A stretch of DNA of 64,000 nucleotides, from contig JAODUP010000127.1 in the NCBI GenBank assembly GCA_025642065.1, positions 1,370,001 through 1,434,000 of the forward strand. Reading direction: 5' to 3'. This DNA comes from Paralvinella palmiformis. Taxonomy: Eukaryota > Annelida > Polychaeta > Terebellida > Alvinellidae. Positions 28,880 to 40,360 of this stretch are shown here, piece by piece. Within the stretch, counting starts at the first letter, position 1. The number at the start of each line of letters is the position of its first letter. The notes below the pieces were generated by a model. It made no database searches and was not told where the DNA came from. It saw only the letters and a list, made by a program, of their open reading frames with translations. Position numbers and translations under genes: made by a program.

Positions 28880-30629
28880 TCAGTTCTCTACACAGAGACC
28901 ATTACATCTGACCAGCAGGTTGTAGAATGCCTTGCCCGCCATCTGTGGTCCGGTCGTCATCTGCGCTTCTTTAGTCAGTTTATCCGACTCCTTGCCGCAA
29001 ACGATCAACGAATTCATCGCATCCTGACTCGCCTGGCTCGGTTCTGTCGTGCTGAAGTCTCCGATGAGCGCGATACCTGAAAGGTGATTTAAAAAGACAA
29101 ACGAGTTAAACAATGAGAACTAACTGAATCCGTGACGGCCTTAAAATTATGATACTATTTTATCAACAGGATGTCGCTAGAGAGTTTAGAATATGGTCTT
29201 ATATAATAGAATTACAAGAAAAAATCGAGCGTTATTTACCAATAGACTTCGAGTTCCTTCCAACCGTATGCTGTCCGATGACGTCCCAGCCTCGTCCTTC
29301 GTAGATGACACCATCCTGGCCAATGAGGAAGTTGTACTTGATGTCATCCTTTCCTCCTTCTGTTATAAATACACATAATAATTACGTCTCTTTCGTAAAT
29401 ACGCACGTTTGTAATAAAGCAGCTGATGCTAAGAACAGTAAATATACTGGATCAAAACTTACTAAGATCGGCGTCTTGCAGTGCTTTGACCACCTGTTCT
29501 GTACAGGACTGTTCACGTAAACATGACTGACATTCGGTTGCCGAGAGTCCGGCTGCATTACAAGTGCTAGGGCCAGTGTGCCACACAAACAGTTCCTCAG
29601 CTATACCATTAATGGCCAGTTCATGACGTGCTGCTACGGCTCCCCATTGTTCACGTGTTACCACGGCTTTAGCCAATTGGCTACACGACTGTAGGAGGTC
29701 TCCCCTCCTAGAAAACCTCCAGGTCCATCTTACACGAGCCGACCAACTCCTGGTAACCCCTGGAACACCTCTAACCTGGAATATAATAAATTGAAGCACG
29801 CTGATAAGTATATATTACTGTTGTCGAACAACAGTGTATTATTCTCGGAACCGAAAAGATATGAATTACTTAATTGATTATTTATTATTTATTTGTCAAC
29901 ATCGGTTACTATTTTGTAGTGAAGTAAGCAGATGAACTGCATTTTTTCCCTTCATATTTAAATAACACAGAAATGGTTGGCGGTTTGACCTCATGCGAGA
30001 AAGTACGCACGAAGAAGCTCTACGATTACTAGAGACAAGATTGGCGGTTTATTGTTGTTTCCCATGGATGACTACTGTAGATTGTTCTTACGCTTCATTT
30101 GTCCTGGAGCTGTTTTGGCGTTCAGACGCCATCGTACACCTTGACAGACCGCTGTCGTAACTATGCCATGTTCTAGATCTTGTTGTTAGTCTTGTTAATG
30201 TGGTATACGTTGTTATATTCCTTTCAATATTCTGTCTGTTATTATTGGTCGTGTTAATATTGTATTTGTTTTTGTTGCTGTTCGTATTAATGCCATCATT
30301 GTAGCAGCTGGAATCTTCTCCACTACGACAGCTACGCGACAGCTACACTTAGAGATCGTTGACAATGCCATGTCTGTATTTGTTCTGATTTTTTCCCGAA
30401 ACGTTTCATACACTAACCACCGGAAATCATACGATAGTAATATTAACTGTTTTGTCTCTATTGTCGGTGATATGTTTACTATAATAAATTCATAACAGAT
30501 ATTATGTTTACTTACGTCACCAGTTATGGTATGGGCACCCCTTGACCAAGACCACAGCCAAGCTTCACTGTACTGGATACATACTAGAGCCAGGAACGTG
30601 ACACACAGCAAGTATCTGAGGGTTAGCAT
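28880..30629 (-). CDS. Short secreted peptidoglycan recognition protein, non-catalytic
   Basis: Four coding exons: 30629-30516, 29775-29463, 29359-29240 and 29076-28880. All have GT/AG borders and the phases fit (0, 1, 1), giving 247 residues. Signal peptide at 1-23 ([10 protein letters not shown].., cut near SEA). The PGRP domain starts at VVTREQWGA (76-84) and continues through [26 protein letters not shown] (146-165), [20 protein letters not shown] and the NSLIVCG helix. By family, this fold binds peptidoglycan outside the cell, and amidase members cleave it using zinc held by two His and one Cys. Here the first ligand position (VHHT in amidases) is W103, and the GHR..C segment near the end is replaced by [12 protein letters not shown]151 is kept. 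I therefore infer a binding, non-hydrolysing receptor. The cysteine-rich stretch [20 protein letters not shown] is unusual. A non-coding first exon and TATA box lie upstream. Confidence 0.88.
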
Positions 30630-31146
30630 CTAAAAGGCAAAAATGGTTGAAACATTAATATGATGGGATACACATGAAATCTATTTCTATGCATATTTTA
30701 GGCTTCTGTTGTATATAGAAAATACTTGCAAATATATACTCCTCTCTCTTCATTAAATTCAACACCAAAGCATCGAACTAACTGGTTGTAATATTATTGT
30801 CGGTCATTTTGAGGCACAGAAGTGTACAAAACGGGAAGCATGCGGACCAAAGGATTCGCTAATTGGTAATTAATTAATTTATTTTATGCAACTTCCCCCT
30901 AAAGTGAGGAACGTTATACGATCCAGTTACGTCATAATGCTTTGACATACGCAAGTTCAGTTAAACTAACGATATAATAATGGCTACAAATATCAATGTA
31001 CAACAAAAAAAGATATGAACAATGAAAGTGCAATCATTAACAGATATTACAGATCGGCAAAATTATTTTGGTAAACCGAGGACAAGACCATGTTCGTCCG
31101 AATTAATGTTCTTTGAGTTAATGCAAAGTATATTCAATTCGCTTAC

Positions 31147-31243
31147 CTTGTTCGATGTGATGTTTAGTATAGACGACCTGATGGCTGTAGTTGTGTCTTG
31201 TTCTTCTCTCGACTATCCGGTGTCTTGGCCTTTGGCGAAGTTC
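31147..31243 (-). other. Non-coding first exon of the PGRP gene (predicted)
   Basis: Starts about 30 bp below the TATA box and ends at AACAAG followed by GTAAGC (donor at 31146). The matching acceptor is TTTTGCCTTTTAG at 30643-30630, whose AG is immediately followed by the ATG at 30629. The exon contains no ATG. The exact transcription start is an estimate. Confidence 0.6.
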
Positions 31244-31266
31244 GTGCCTCCGACTCTCAACGTCAG

Positions 31267-31277
31267 AGTATATATAC
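31267..31277 (-). promoter_or_regulatory. TATA box of the PGRP gene
   Basis: TGTATATATAC on the minus strand at the expected distance from the predicted first exon. About 50-100 bp upstream, GAATTCTTGGAA (31324-31335) and TTCCAAGAATCGAATTC (from 31353) form an inverted repeat that could be a factor site; its binder is unknown. Confidence 0.55.
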
Positions 31278-31439
31278 ACAACTTAAGCCGCCAGACCTTA
31301 CCTGGACTAACTAATTTCGCCTCGAATTCTTGGAAAGGGAAGTTAGACCGGATTCCAAGAATCGAATTCACTTTCATTTTACGACTCTTCGCCTTCTTTT
31401 ACTCTTTTAACGTATCGCTTTGTCTGACCAAACAGTGAA

Positions 31440-32502
31440 ATCTCTATACGACTGCCATATAGATGAACGATGTGCTACGCAATCCTTCGCCTTAAGACCA
31501 CGTTTCACTGAAATGCTATGTTAATTAATAAAAGTTAAACGGTATTAATGACCAAATGGTCAACGGAAAACATTCATAATTAATGTTGTAACAATTGTTT
31601 TTTAGTTGAGTCATAGTGGTGTATTGATACTATTAAGGAGAACAATGGCGAGATATTCCCGTGTCGTGGTTAGTAAACAATTACGAGTCTTGGTTCAAAT
31701 CCCACTATTACCCGTTGGTGGAGGAGGTTTCATCTAATCTAAACAAAATCTCTACGCACTCATTAAAGGCACGCTCAATCGGATAATATTTAATCTAATC
31801 TAAAAGTTCTATCGACTCCATAATTTGTCTTAAATGGGAGACTTCAACAGCCAATAACCAAAACACAGTATGTAACCTAGTCCAGACTTAAATAACGGTC
31901 AATTTTGTTAATTCACTGCTATCGGCCCACACGCGATCCATAATCGTTACGTAGATGTTCCCGGCGCCATTTTGCTGTGTAGTCAGAGAGTAATTTATTC
32001 AAGTTGAGAGCGAGTCAAACTCTTATCTGAGGTACATCATGCGGATATTTCTACTGTACACCGGCATGTAATACTATGTCTGCCTTTTAATATTTCCAGG
32101 TTTCTTTTATACATATTTAGCCGAAACGAATCATGCATAACCCACGTGGACAAAAACCTCCACCGTTGTTTAACTTCGTTTCAACGAAGAAGAAAAAACA
32201 TTTGAAGGAAAGACGACAATAAAAACAAACCATGTTTGTTATTGGTAGAACACAGAAGATTGACAGAGTTTAACCAACATATATCATCTGGTTAGTCTGT
32301 CGTGACAGAGTATAGTTTTTCCAAACGAGATATAGATATAGGATGTATATCATGTTGACTCAAGTTAAGGGATTCTTGTTAGCGTTCGTTCGTTTGTTTG
32401 TTTGTTTGTTTTGTGTCTTTTAGTGCATTTCCCGATGCCGTGGCATTGTGGCGTTTGTACTACAGAATGTATGTGTTTTGATTTACATAGAGTTATTGTA
32501 GG

Positions 32503-32535
<33 letters not shown>

Positions 32536-32598
32536 GATAGTTGTCCTTTTTGTTCGTTTTGATAGTGATGTCGTTGTCAATAATATTAATAATAATAC

Positions 32599-32635
<37 letters not shown>

Positions 32636-32767
32636 GGTTGTGTCTCTGTCTCTGTCAAGTATCGTGAGAGCTCATAAGTTATCAAAATGTGACTCTGTCG
32701 TGACGTCTACAGAATGAGATATGATTTTGTTTTTAAATTTTATAATAATTCTTCCACCGCCACCTTC
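31440..32767. other. Intergenic with microsatellites
   Basis: A weak tRNA-like stretch (GTGGTTAGTAA..TTGGTTCAAATCCCAC) at 31660-31710 may be a worn SINE of another type. (GTT)n runs at 32499-32535 and (ATT)n at 32606-32635. No gene recognised. Confidence 0.45.
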
Positions 32768-32955
32768 TAATGGGCTCTTACGTGGTCTAACTGGTAGCGC
32801 GGTTGGCATACGATTTAAACAATCTGAGTTCAAATTTTAGGTTGGGCATTTCTAAAGGTTGTTTTAACTTTCACTCCAGTTCTTACATTTGAAGGATGCT
32901 CGAGCCATTTAGGCTACCTCGTACACAAAAGTTGCCATCAAACATTCATCCATTC
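32768..32955 (+). repeat. tRNA-SINE A, diverged copy
   Basis: GTGGTCTAACTGGTAGCGCG, GAGTTCAAATTTTAGG (mutated B box), AAGGTTGTTTTAACTTTCA and the GAGCCATTTAGGCTACC end are aligned with the family, with more changes than other copies. It may be older. Confidence 0.8.
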
Positions 32956-32959
32956 AAAC

Positions 32960-34990
32960 TGACACCTTTAAAGTAAATATAACGTAGTAAATCATTTTTG
33001 TATTCCCTATTAGATTCACTATCAAAACAATTATAGCCGAAATTTTCAGGAGCCATTGCCAGCGTGTACTATGCTTGCTAGGGATTATCGTGTGACGTCG
33101 TCTTTGATAAACATCACTTAGTGCCACAACTTTGTTTACAACCTCCTGACCAGTTGACAGACAAAATGTCAGATTCCGACGAAAGTTTTGACATTCTCAG
33201 GGATTTCAAGGTTTACAACTTCGAACCACTCGCGAAAAAGGTCACAGACAGTATTAATTATGAAGAATTAGCTGCAGCAAGTGCAGACGTGGACCCAGAG
33301 AAGCCATCTGTGCCGCCGACACCCGGCCCTTGTTGACAACACGGATTGGCATGTGCCTTTTTGAACCCTATTTTCAGCCTATTAAAGGGACAGCCCACCC
33401 TCAGAACATATTTCTTAAATATGTAATGCTTAGAACAGTAACCAAAAATTCTACAATAATAATCATGAAATATACCTGATATCATAGATATAGGGAAAAA
33501 TTAAAATTTCTGGAGGGCCGCTATTACGGCTGCACAGGAAGCCAGATTCGGGGGCGGAAAGGAGAACACTGAAATGCTCTGACGTCACATGAGCGCTCTC
33601 TAGACTGACGCGGATAATAGCTTCTCTTGAGCATTAATTTCTGAGTCATTTTGACTAATCTTCCTCTTGTAAGGTTCCTTCTGGCTCAAACTGATGTGCT
33701 TGTATGTCATTCATGACGTTTTTTTTCCACACTTGTCTACATGCTTTTCTACGGGCACTACAGACTTTAGGTCAACCGGATGCGTTCAAGTGACGTCAGC
33801 ATTCAGGAGCTTCCGATCTCTGTCTAGCGCCAAAATGGCGATTAAAAGTAGAGTATTTTGTTACATTATTTTTTTTATATCCGTTGAAAACGAATATAAA
33901 GCAATACATGTTTTTTAAACAGCCATCTATCATTGAAAACCGATGTATAACAACACACAAGATCGCATGACATAACGCGTAAAGCCCCATCCCTATTTTC
34001 GGCCTACGCAATAAAACAAAGTTCCTACGTCGGTATGACGAATCAAAGCTCAGTGGCGCACCTAGAACAGGGGTTGGACAATCTCATAGTCAAGGTACAA
34101 TGCAAAATTCATGAACAAATTTTAGTCCAGTTCGCTCTAGCATCAAGCTGACATTAGAACTGGGTGGTTATTTTGTTTTACTGATTAATTTAGATCGCAT
34201 CCATTGTTCTTGACATATGTCTGTGTTTGCAAATAATCTTTCCCCGAATACGCATAGGTCTATTATTGGAATGCACCTAAAATAGAGAATTAGCTGATAT
34301 TTGTTTGTGTTGGTATAATTAAGCTTAATTAATAAGTCAAAACACTGGGACTGAACCCGAATATTTTCCTCTTCCTATCATATAAAGTAAACTTACATTT
34401 GTAGGTACGTGGGAGCCCGGTGGATGCATCGGGCTCTCACAGATGTGCCGCCCTCGTTGGAACATCTACCATTTTAACAGTTCAATAGTGTCTAAAATAG
34501 ATAACGATAAGAAGCTTTGAGTAGGCCTAAGTAAATTTTTATTTTGTTGTTAATAAGTGAAATTTTACTTATGTGTGAACAGGTGAATGTCCAATAGTTT
34601 ACTCCCAATATTACCTTATTATCTCCCATATACTGCTGTTGATGTCATATCCAGCTGATCGTGCCATAGACGATGAAATAACAAACACGTGTGTTCATAT
34701 TTCACAGCCAATCATGCAAACAAGTCTTGTTCTTTTGGGGAACGAATGCATACTCCATCCGCTGGCATACCCATTTGTACAATTATAAGTGGCACAATAC
34801 ACCATTTTTGCACGTGTAATAAAGCAATATAGAGTACGTAGCACAGGTTAAACAAGGCCACGACGAGTGTTTGGCGTCTTTGTTTGTCAAAGATGACGTC
34901 ACATTCCGAAGTTTTCCGAAGATTCTCGGTTATAGCTGTGGCATATTTGTCCATGTGAGATGCGAGGAAAGCAAATTTTAAAACCACTGT
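32960..34990 (+). mobile_element. THAP/MSDS element, copy B (longest)
   Basis: Collinear with the minus-strand copy at 48345-47420: AAAGTAAATATAACGTA, GACCAGTTGACAGACAAAA, CACCCGGCC, then TTTGTGTTGGTATAA, GGTGGATGCATCGGGCTCTC, AAGCTTTGAGTAGGCCTAAG and TTTACTCCCAATATTACC. Roughly 920 bp (about 33340-34285) is present here but not in the other copy. The far end at 34712-34790 (read minus) aligns with the THAP-bearing end of the other copy (GCGGATGGAGTATGCATTCG). Two opposed coding remnants in one repeat imply a mobile element or recurrently duplicated gene pair; I did not find its ends. Confidence 0.55.
33166..33370 (+). pseudogene. Acidic MSDS-type protein, N-terminal fragment
   Basis: The ATG at 33166 opens MSDSDESFDILRDFKVYNF, then EELAAASADVDPEKP and a proline-rich stop region at 33336. 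In the next frame, VDNTDWHVPF follows. The shape (acidic start, then N-T-D-W) loosely recalls invertebrate proteins with a P2X7-C-terminal-like cysteine domain, but the cysteines that would prove it are absent. The copy at 48200 (-) shares the FDILKDIK-like part. Broken; function not assigned. Confidence 0.35.
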
Positions 34991-35429
34991 TACTTTAAAA
35001 TATATCTCTGATTGATATTGATTTTAATAAATAACACTGACATTTTCGAATAATTTGGGAGACGTTTTCCAGCGACCTTTAGGAATTGATTGAACATCGT
35101 AAATGGCATAACGCTTATCATAACGGATTTTATAAACCTTGGTCACAGGTGAAAGAAACTCATAGATGGATATTAGTGAGAAATACATTTAATAAAGTTA
35201 GTCACGTGTGCTTTTTACTCGCATATCCTTTGTATTGTGTACAGAGATGTTCTTCTTGGTCAAACTGATAGTTGATAGTCATCTAAAGGATATCCGATGA
35301 TCCAGTAAGGTAGTTGTGGGGTGCAGGATAGGTATTTACCTTTCATACATATGATCCAGATGTGATCAGCGACGATACTAAACAAAACATTCAGTCACAA
35401 GATTGCAGTTCAAGCAGTAGCTGATCTAT
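34991..35429. other. Intergenic, no gene seen
   Basis: One ORF of 60 codons (35086-35268) without recognisable motif. Confidence 0.35.
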
Positions 35430-36256
35430 GTCCATGGGATATGTTATATGATATGTTATCTGATATATTATCTGATATATTATCTGATATGTTATCTGAT
35501 ATATTATCTGATATGTTATCTGATGTGTTATCTGATATATTATATGATATGTTATTTGATATGTTATCTGATATGTTATCTGATATGTTATCTGATATAT
35601 TATCTGATATGTTATCTGATGTGTTATCTGATATATTATCTGATATGTTATCTGATATATTATATGATATGTTATTTGATATATTATCTGATATGTTATC
35701 TGATGTATTATCTGATATATTATCTGATATGTTATCTGATATATTATATGATATGTTATTTGATATGTTATCTGATATGTTATCTGATATGTTATTTGAT
35801 ATGTTATCTGATATGTTATCTGATATGTTATCTGATATGTTATCTGATATATTATACAATATGTTATCTGATTACTTATCTAGTATGATATCTGATATGT
35901 TATCTGATATGTTATCTGATATGTTATCTGATACGTTATCTGATATGTTATCTGATATGTTATCTAGTATGATAATGTATATTTAATAAAGCGCCCTTAC
36001 TAGCAGGAGTCATTCAAAGGCGCTGTACAAATAATATGTAATATAATAATACCCCAAATAATGTCTGTAAAAACATATCTGATACGTTATGTGATACGTT
36101 ATCTGATATGTTATCTGATATGTTATCCGACATGTTATCTGATATATTATCTAATATAGCATCTGATATATTATCTGATATATTATCCGATACGTTATCT
36201 GATGTGTTATCTGATATCCTATCCGATATCGTATCTGATATTTTATCTGATAATTT
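35430..36256. repeat. 12-bp satellite (GATATGTTATCT)n
   Basis: About 60 units of GATATGTTATCT with variants GATATATTATCT and GATGTGTTATCT in higher-order order, from 35430 to 35970. A more diverged block follows at 36076-36256. The unit lacks a stop in several frames, so long repetitive ORFs result; these are not genes. Confidence 0.95.
35973..36077 (+). repeat. 'GCGC' family repeat inside the satellite
   Basis: TTTAATAAAGCGCCCTTACT..GGCGCTGTACAAATAATATG..AATAATACCCCAAATAATG, nearly identical to 2290-2180 on the other strand. It splits the satellite into a clean left block and a diverged right block, so it probably inserted into it. Confidence 0.8.
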
Positions 36257-37451
36257 ACATTAGTGTCTTGGGGGATTGTTTCTTTGATTCCCTGACCATT
36301 ATCACAAAAGTGTCATTAAAACGATATTTCATATTTTAAAGATTGTATTATATGATCGGTGCACTTTAAAGACTGGATACTCTCCGGCAGAGACAACAAC
36401 ATATTTAGAGCTGTTCTAACTCAATGGTGATCGAACAAAGTCACCAGCAGCCGTTACTAGATTTTATTAGTAACATAATGACATTAGTTGATGCCATAAA
36501 TGAACTGCTTTACTCATTAGTCGAAGACAGCCGATATCCGGTCTATATATGAGTTAATTTTTGTTATAACCAACCACATCCATAAGTCCCGTATAGTATA
36601 ACCTGTTTCTATTACTACATAAGGGCTGTGTAGAAAGATCCAGGTCGTATTTTAATAAAAGGATTTTAATGTACATATTTTTACAGTTATAACAACAACA
36701 ACAACAACCCCCGAAAATAATTTCATTCATACTCATCCTAAAATCATATTTTTCTTTTCTGTTATCATCTTTTATCTAAAGCCGATATTTTACTGCTGCA
36801 GGTCAAAAAGTTATAATGGAAGTCTTATTAAATGGCAGTGGTATCCTTCATTGACCTACCTAAGTGTTTTGACGCTATTGAACCTCACATTTTGATCAAC
36901 AAGAGAAACGTGTACGCTTTATTTGGGATATTCCACACCTAGATAAGACGTATATACCTGATACATATATAAATACGTATATTAGAGATGAAAATTGCTT
37001 CTATTATAACTGTCCAGTTATTATAGCTAGATCTCAGTTACAAAGCGATCACTTGTTTCAGGAAGTGGTGATCGCTGAAAATAGATAAACCATTAACTTA
37101 ATTCAAAACAATAAAATAAGATTTCTTGGTGCCTTTCTGATGGATATTGATATGTGTTTTAACAAAGTCTTGAAATGAATAGGCTGTACTACTTGGAGCT
37201 AGCGTTTTCTTTTTTAACAATACATATAACCCGATAACCTGAGTGCATTTTTGTCGGAAAGTATATTGGTCTATGAATATGTACGTTTTATGAAAATAAC
37301 TGTTGTCTTTTTGAAATGCAAAATAATACTTTCGATTGCATTAAAAATGGCATTAGCGTGAATACCTAAAAAATGTGCTATCACTAATAAAATGTAGTCT
37401 GACCTTGACAAAAACACGGCATTTATGTATCTAATCAGTACATAAGTTCTT

Positions 37452-37506
<55 letters not shown>

Positions 37507-37946
37507 ATATTATATTACAAAATTTTATCCATAGGCTTCAGTCCAGTTCAAATAGTATTATTATGAGTGTTGTTTTATCTTCTGTTCCGTTGTCATATAC
37601 TTATCGGTGCTACTGGTTTAATATTTTACACATACAAATGATATTCTGATGACAGTATTATGTTTATGCCCCACTGATAACTTTTTTTAATGTGATGTTA
37701 TATAAAATTACCTGCCTGAATTATACATATCTCTTTTTTACTTATAATTATTACTTGTATTTATTATATGGACTGAGAGTTGAAATAAAGATTTATTATT
37801 TATTATTATACTTTATCTATTCTATAATATTTTCAACTCAATATATTATATCAGTATATGATGCATATAATTTAATATATAATAATAATAATAATTAAAT
37901 CTTTATTTCTCTCAGTCATAATAATACTTTTAATATATATATATAT

Positions 37947-38011
<65 letters not shown>

Positions 38012-38233
38012 TAATTTATATCATGTACTTCCGAACAATAATAAAATTCTTTCATTGATAATGCATGCTACGGGATATTTGTTACTATTGGATATTAGTA
38101 GATGTTGTGTTTTATTGAAGACATCTATTGTATTCTAACTGATCGGAGGTACTCTTATTTCAACTATTGCTGCTGATAACAATGGCTGCTGCCAAACTTA
38201 CGGCTAGCTCGATTACTGGAGCCTGGAGAATAT
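36257..38233. other. Intergenic with (AT)n tracts
   Basis: (TA)n at 37457-37512 and 37932-38008, both irregular. No coding exon recognised. Confidence 0.5.
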
Positions 38234-38707
38234 AAAATTAGGTTTTGTAGTAAGGGAAAGTCTGATGTTTGGAACGAATGTGGACTTGTGGTAGATCGTA
38301 ATGGCGCTGAACTGGACTTTGCTGCGTGTAAATCTTGTCATCAAGCACTTGCCTATTCAAGACGATTTGACACTTCAGCACTTAAATGTCACAAGTGTCG
38401 GATTATTGAATATCAAACTACCCTTACGCATGTTGTACAACCTCTGGTGCCAAAGTCAAATCCAGCATCAAGGATTGTTAAGGATAAGATCAAAGGTTCG
38501 TGTGTAAAGTTTGTGTCTCAGGATTTACGTCCAGTTGGTGCAGTTGGAGATACTGGGTTCATCTCGCTTGTACATAATTCAATAGGTAAAATAACTGTTA
38601 TAAAAGTGCAGGTAGAAGTGGTGGTGACGATTGAAGTAATGAAGACACATCGGCACAATTTAGGCCATTCAGTGTCCTTTGATTTAACCGTTATCAATCA
38701 ATTATAG
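38234..38707 (+). pseudogene. hAT transposase, N-terminal BED-finger fragment
   Basis: One frame reads KIRFCSKGKSDVWNECGLVV, then NGAELDFAACKSCHQALAYS, ALKCHKC and TLTHVVQPLVPKS, followed by KDKIKGSCVKFVSQDLRPV. This is the start of a hAT-family transposase: BED zinc finger (CxxC with a distal H-x-C), then the conserved linker and the first helix of the RNase H-like region. The catalytic part and the dimerisation domain are missing, and no Met start is evident, so it is a truncated relic. Confidence 0.75.
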
Positions 38708-38749
38708 ATGTTTGGATCTTGATGCTCTGAGCAACTTTCATCATATATG

Positions 38750-38890
38750 TGCTCGCTGGTGTACGTGTTCGTGCGTGTGTGCTCATGGGCGTACGAGCGC
38801 GCCAGTGCTTGTGTGCGTGCTTGCGCATGCGTGTGCGCCAGTGCGGGTGCGCCAGTGTGTGCGCGCCAGTGGGTGTGTGCGAGTGCATGT
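38750..38890. repeat. GT/GC-rich low-complexity tract
   Basis: Alternating purine-pyrimidine GTGC-type sequence. Overlapping long ORFs in four frames are by-products. Confidence 0.8.
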
Positions 38891-38905
38891 TTTAGAATAC
38901 ATATA

Positions 38906-39566
38906 CAGTCAGAATCCGTTAATCCGATCATCGTTTATCTGACAAATCCACCATCCGACACATTATTGCCTGAGGTGGATTTAGCGCCATTATAAATTAC
39001 TCTTTAATCCGAGAATATCGTGTTCCGCATTCCGACTCAGACACTTCATTTCGCCAAGTAAAATTACTCCGATAATCCGACAACACGAAAATGTTGCCAA
39101 ATATTTCCGTTGGATCAGTCAAGCATGTTGTCAGTAATGGTTAATTAACCTGCCCACCCGCAATAATTGCTATATCGTAATCCATTACAATCATCCTCGA
39201 CCATACACACCGACACACGATGCTTCCATTGCCTGTTGCTATCTAGTAGTCAATCATAACAATTCATGGCTAATTAAAAACACAAATGTGTGATCTTTCC
39301 AATGAGCAGATCATGAGTTAATCTGATGGACTAAGTGACACAAGTATTTCTTTATAGTGTCTGTAATTAACAAACATCAAAATGATCAATAGCTTCAATG
39401 CCATTCCTTATCTTACGCACGGATATTAAATATTGGTTTAAATACGTAGGCATATCTTTATAATTTCAAAATGTGCGATACAGAATACCGGTATGTCACG
39501 GACTTGATATTCCCACATTCTCGTTTATCACGTGACAAACCTTGTCGGATTAACGGATTCTGACAG
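38906..39566. mobile_element. pogo/Tigger-like MITE, 661 bp
   Basis: CAGTCAGAATCCGTTAATCC at the left end is matched by the reverse complement of GGATTAACGGATTCTGACAG at the right end (one mismatch near the tip). TA dinucleotides border both ends (38904-38905, 39567-39568), the target of Tc1/mariner elements. The CAGT..CGTTAATCCG form is typical of pogo/Tigger termini. No transposase inside; several internal AATCCGA copies repeat the end motif. Confidence 0.85.
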
Positions 39567-39589
39567 TATATGATGGCACTGGCTCAGAA

Positions 39590-40360
39590 CATCAACAAAA
39601 AACCGTAAATCTCTACACATCTATAGATACGCAGACCAATATATGTCCGGGCTACTCATCAGTATGTCGGTCCCAGCTAATTTGCTTTTCGTATGCGATA
39701 AATATGTCACCTCCACATTAAAGCGGCTACATGCAGGCTACGCACAAAAAGTACCATTTGACACTACAGCTCCCAGTTAAGAACACATGCATGTGGTTCA
39801 ATAGTAAGTTAACATATATACAAAATATATATTTTGACACCACAGTTTACATTCAGCAGTAATTTGCTGTGGCTCAAAGGTAGCCTATACATAAAATTAT
39901 TTCAATACCACAGATGCTGATCTCAGCTCCATTCTGGGTTCGAATAGTTAAATAAATCCTACTTATATCAACCATACGGAGAGAGGTCCGGCAAGTTTGA
40001 CGTTGCCTAGTTGTTGTTTGAGCGGGGTGAAACCCTATCCCTTTTATGGACTCTCGGCGCGCCAACCAACAAAACAGTTTTAGTTGAACACACAAAGGTG
40101 TGTTGTTAACCGATCGGGATGAAAATATGTGCCTTTCATGAACTCTCGGCGCGCTAACGAACATAACAGTTTCAGTTGAAGGCCAAGGTGTTACCGACCA
40201 GGATGAAAATGTATGCCCTTTATGAGCTCTCGGCGCAGTAACCAACACAGTTTCAGTTGAACACGGGATAACGTTGTGTCGTGTACACTGCCTACATATA
40301 GTGAAGTGACTTGGCCAAAAAAGCAAAGTGGTAATGGTGTACGGTAGATTATTACTGGAT
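39590..40360 (+). repeat. Dispersed repeat R, copy with internal tandem units
   Basis: Shares with 55210-55560: GGGCTACTCATCAGTATGTC-like start, AGCTAATTTGCTTTTCGTA, GGCTACATGCAGGCTACGCA, ACACCACAGTTTACATTCAG, TTCTGGGTTCGAATAGTTAA. Its right part differs: CTCTCGGCGC..AACAGTTTCAGTTGAA occurs three times (from 40048, 40141, 40225), giving tandem units of about 84-93 bp. Ends near GATTATTACTGGATTAGAAC, as in the 13490 copy. Non-coding. Confidence 0.8.

Noticed and set aside
31022..31438. 138-codon plus-strand ORF
   Set aside because: Antisense to the predicted promoter and first exon of the PGRP gene; no recognisable motif.
35430..35970. CRISPR-like array
   Set aside because: Units are contiguous 12-mers without spacers in a eukaryotic genome.
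35410..35986. Long ORFs on both strands with D-M-L-S / N-I-S-D repeats
   Set aside because: They are translations of the 12-bp satellite; open frames in several registers and both strands show absence of coding constraint.
38698..38931. H/T/A-rich ORFs
   Set aside because: Frames of the GT/GC low-complexity tract beside the hAT fragment.
39874..40326. 150-codon minus-strand ORF with three similar segments
   Set aside because: Its internal repeats are the 84-93 bp tandem units of non-coding repeat R; other R copies do not keep the frame.
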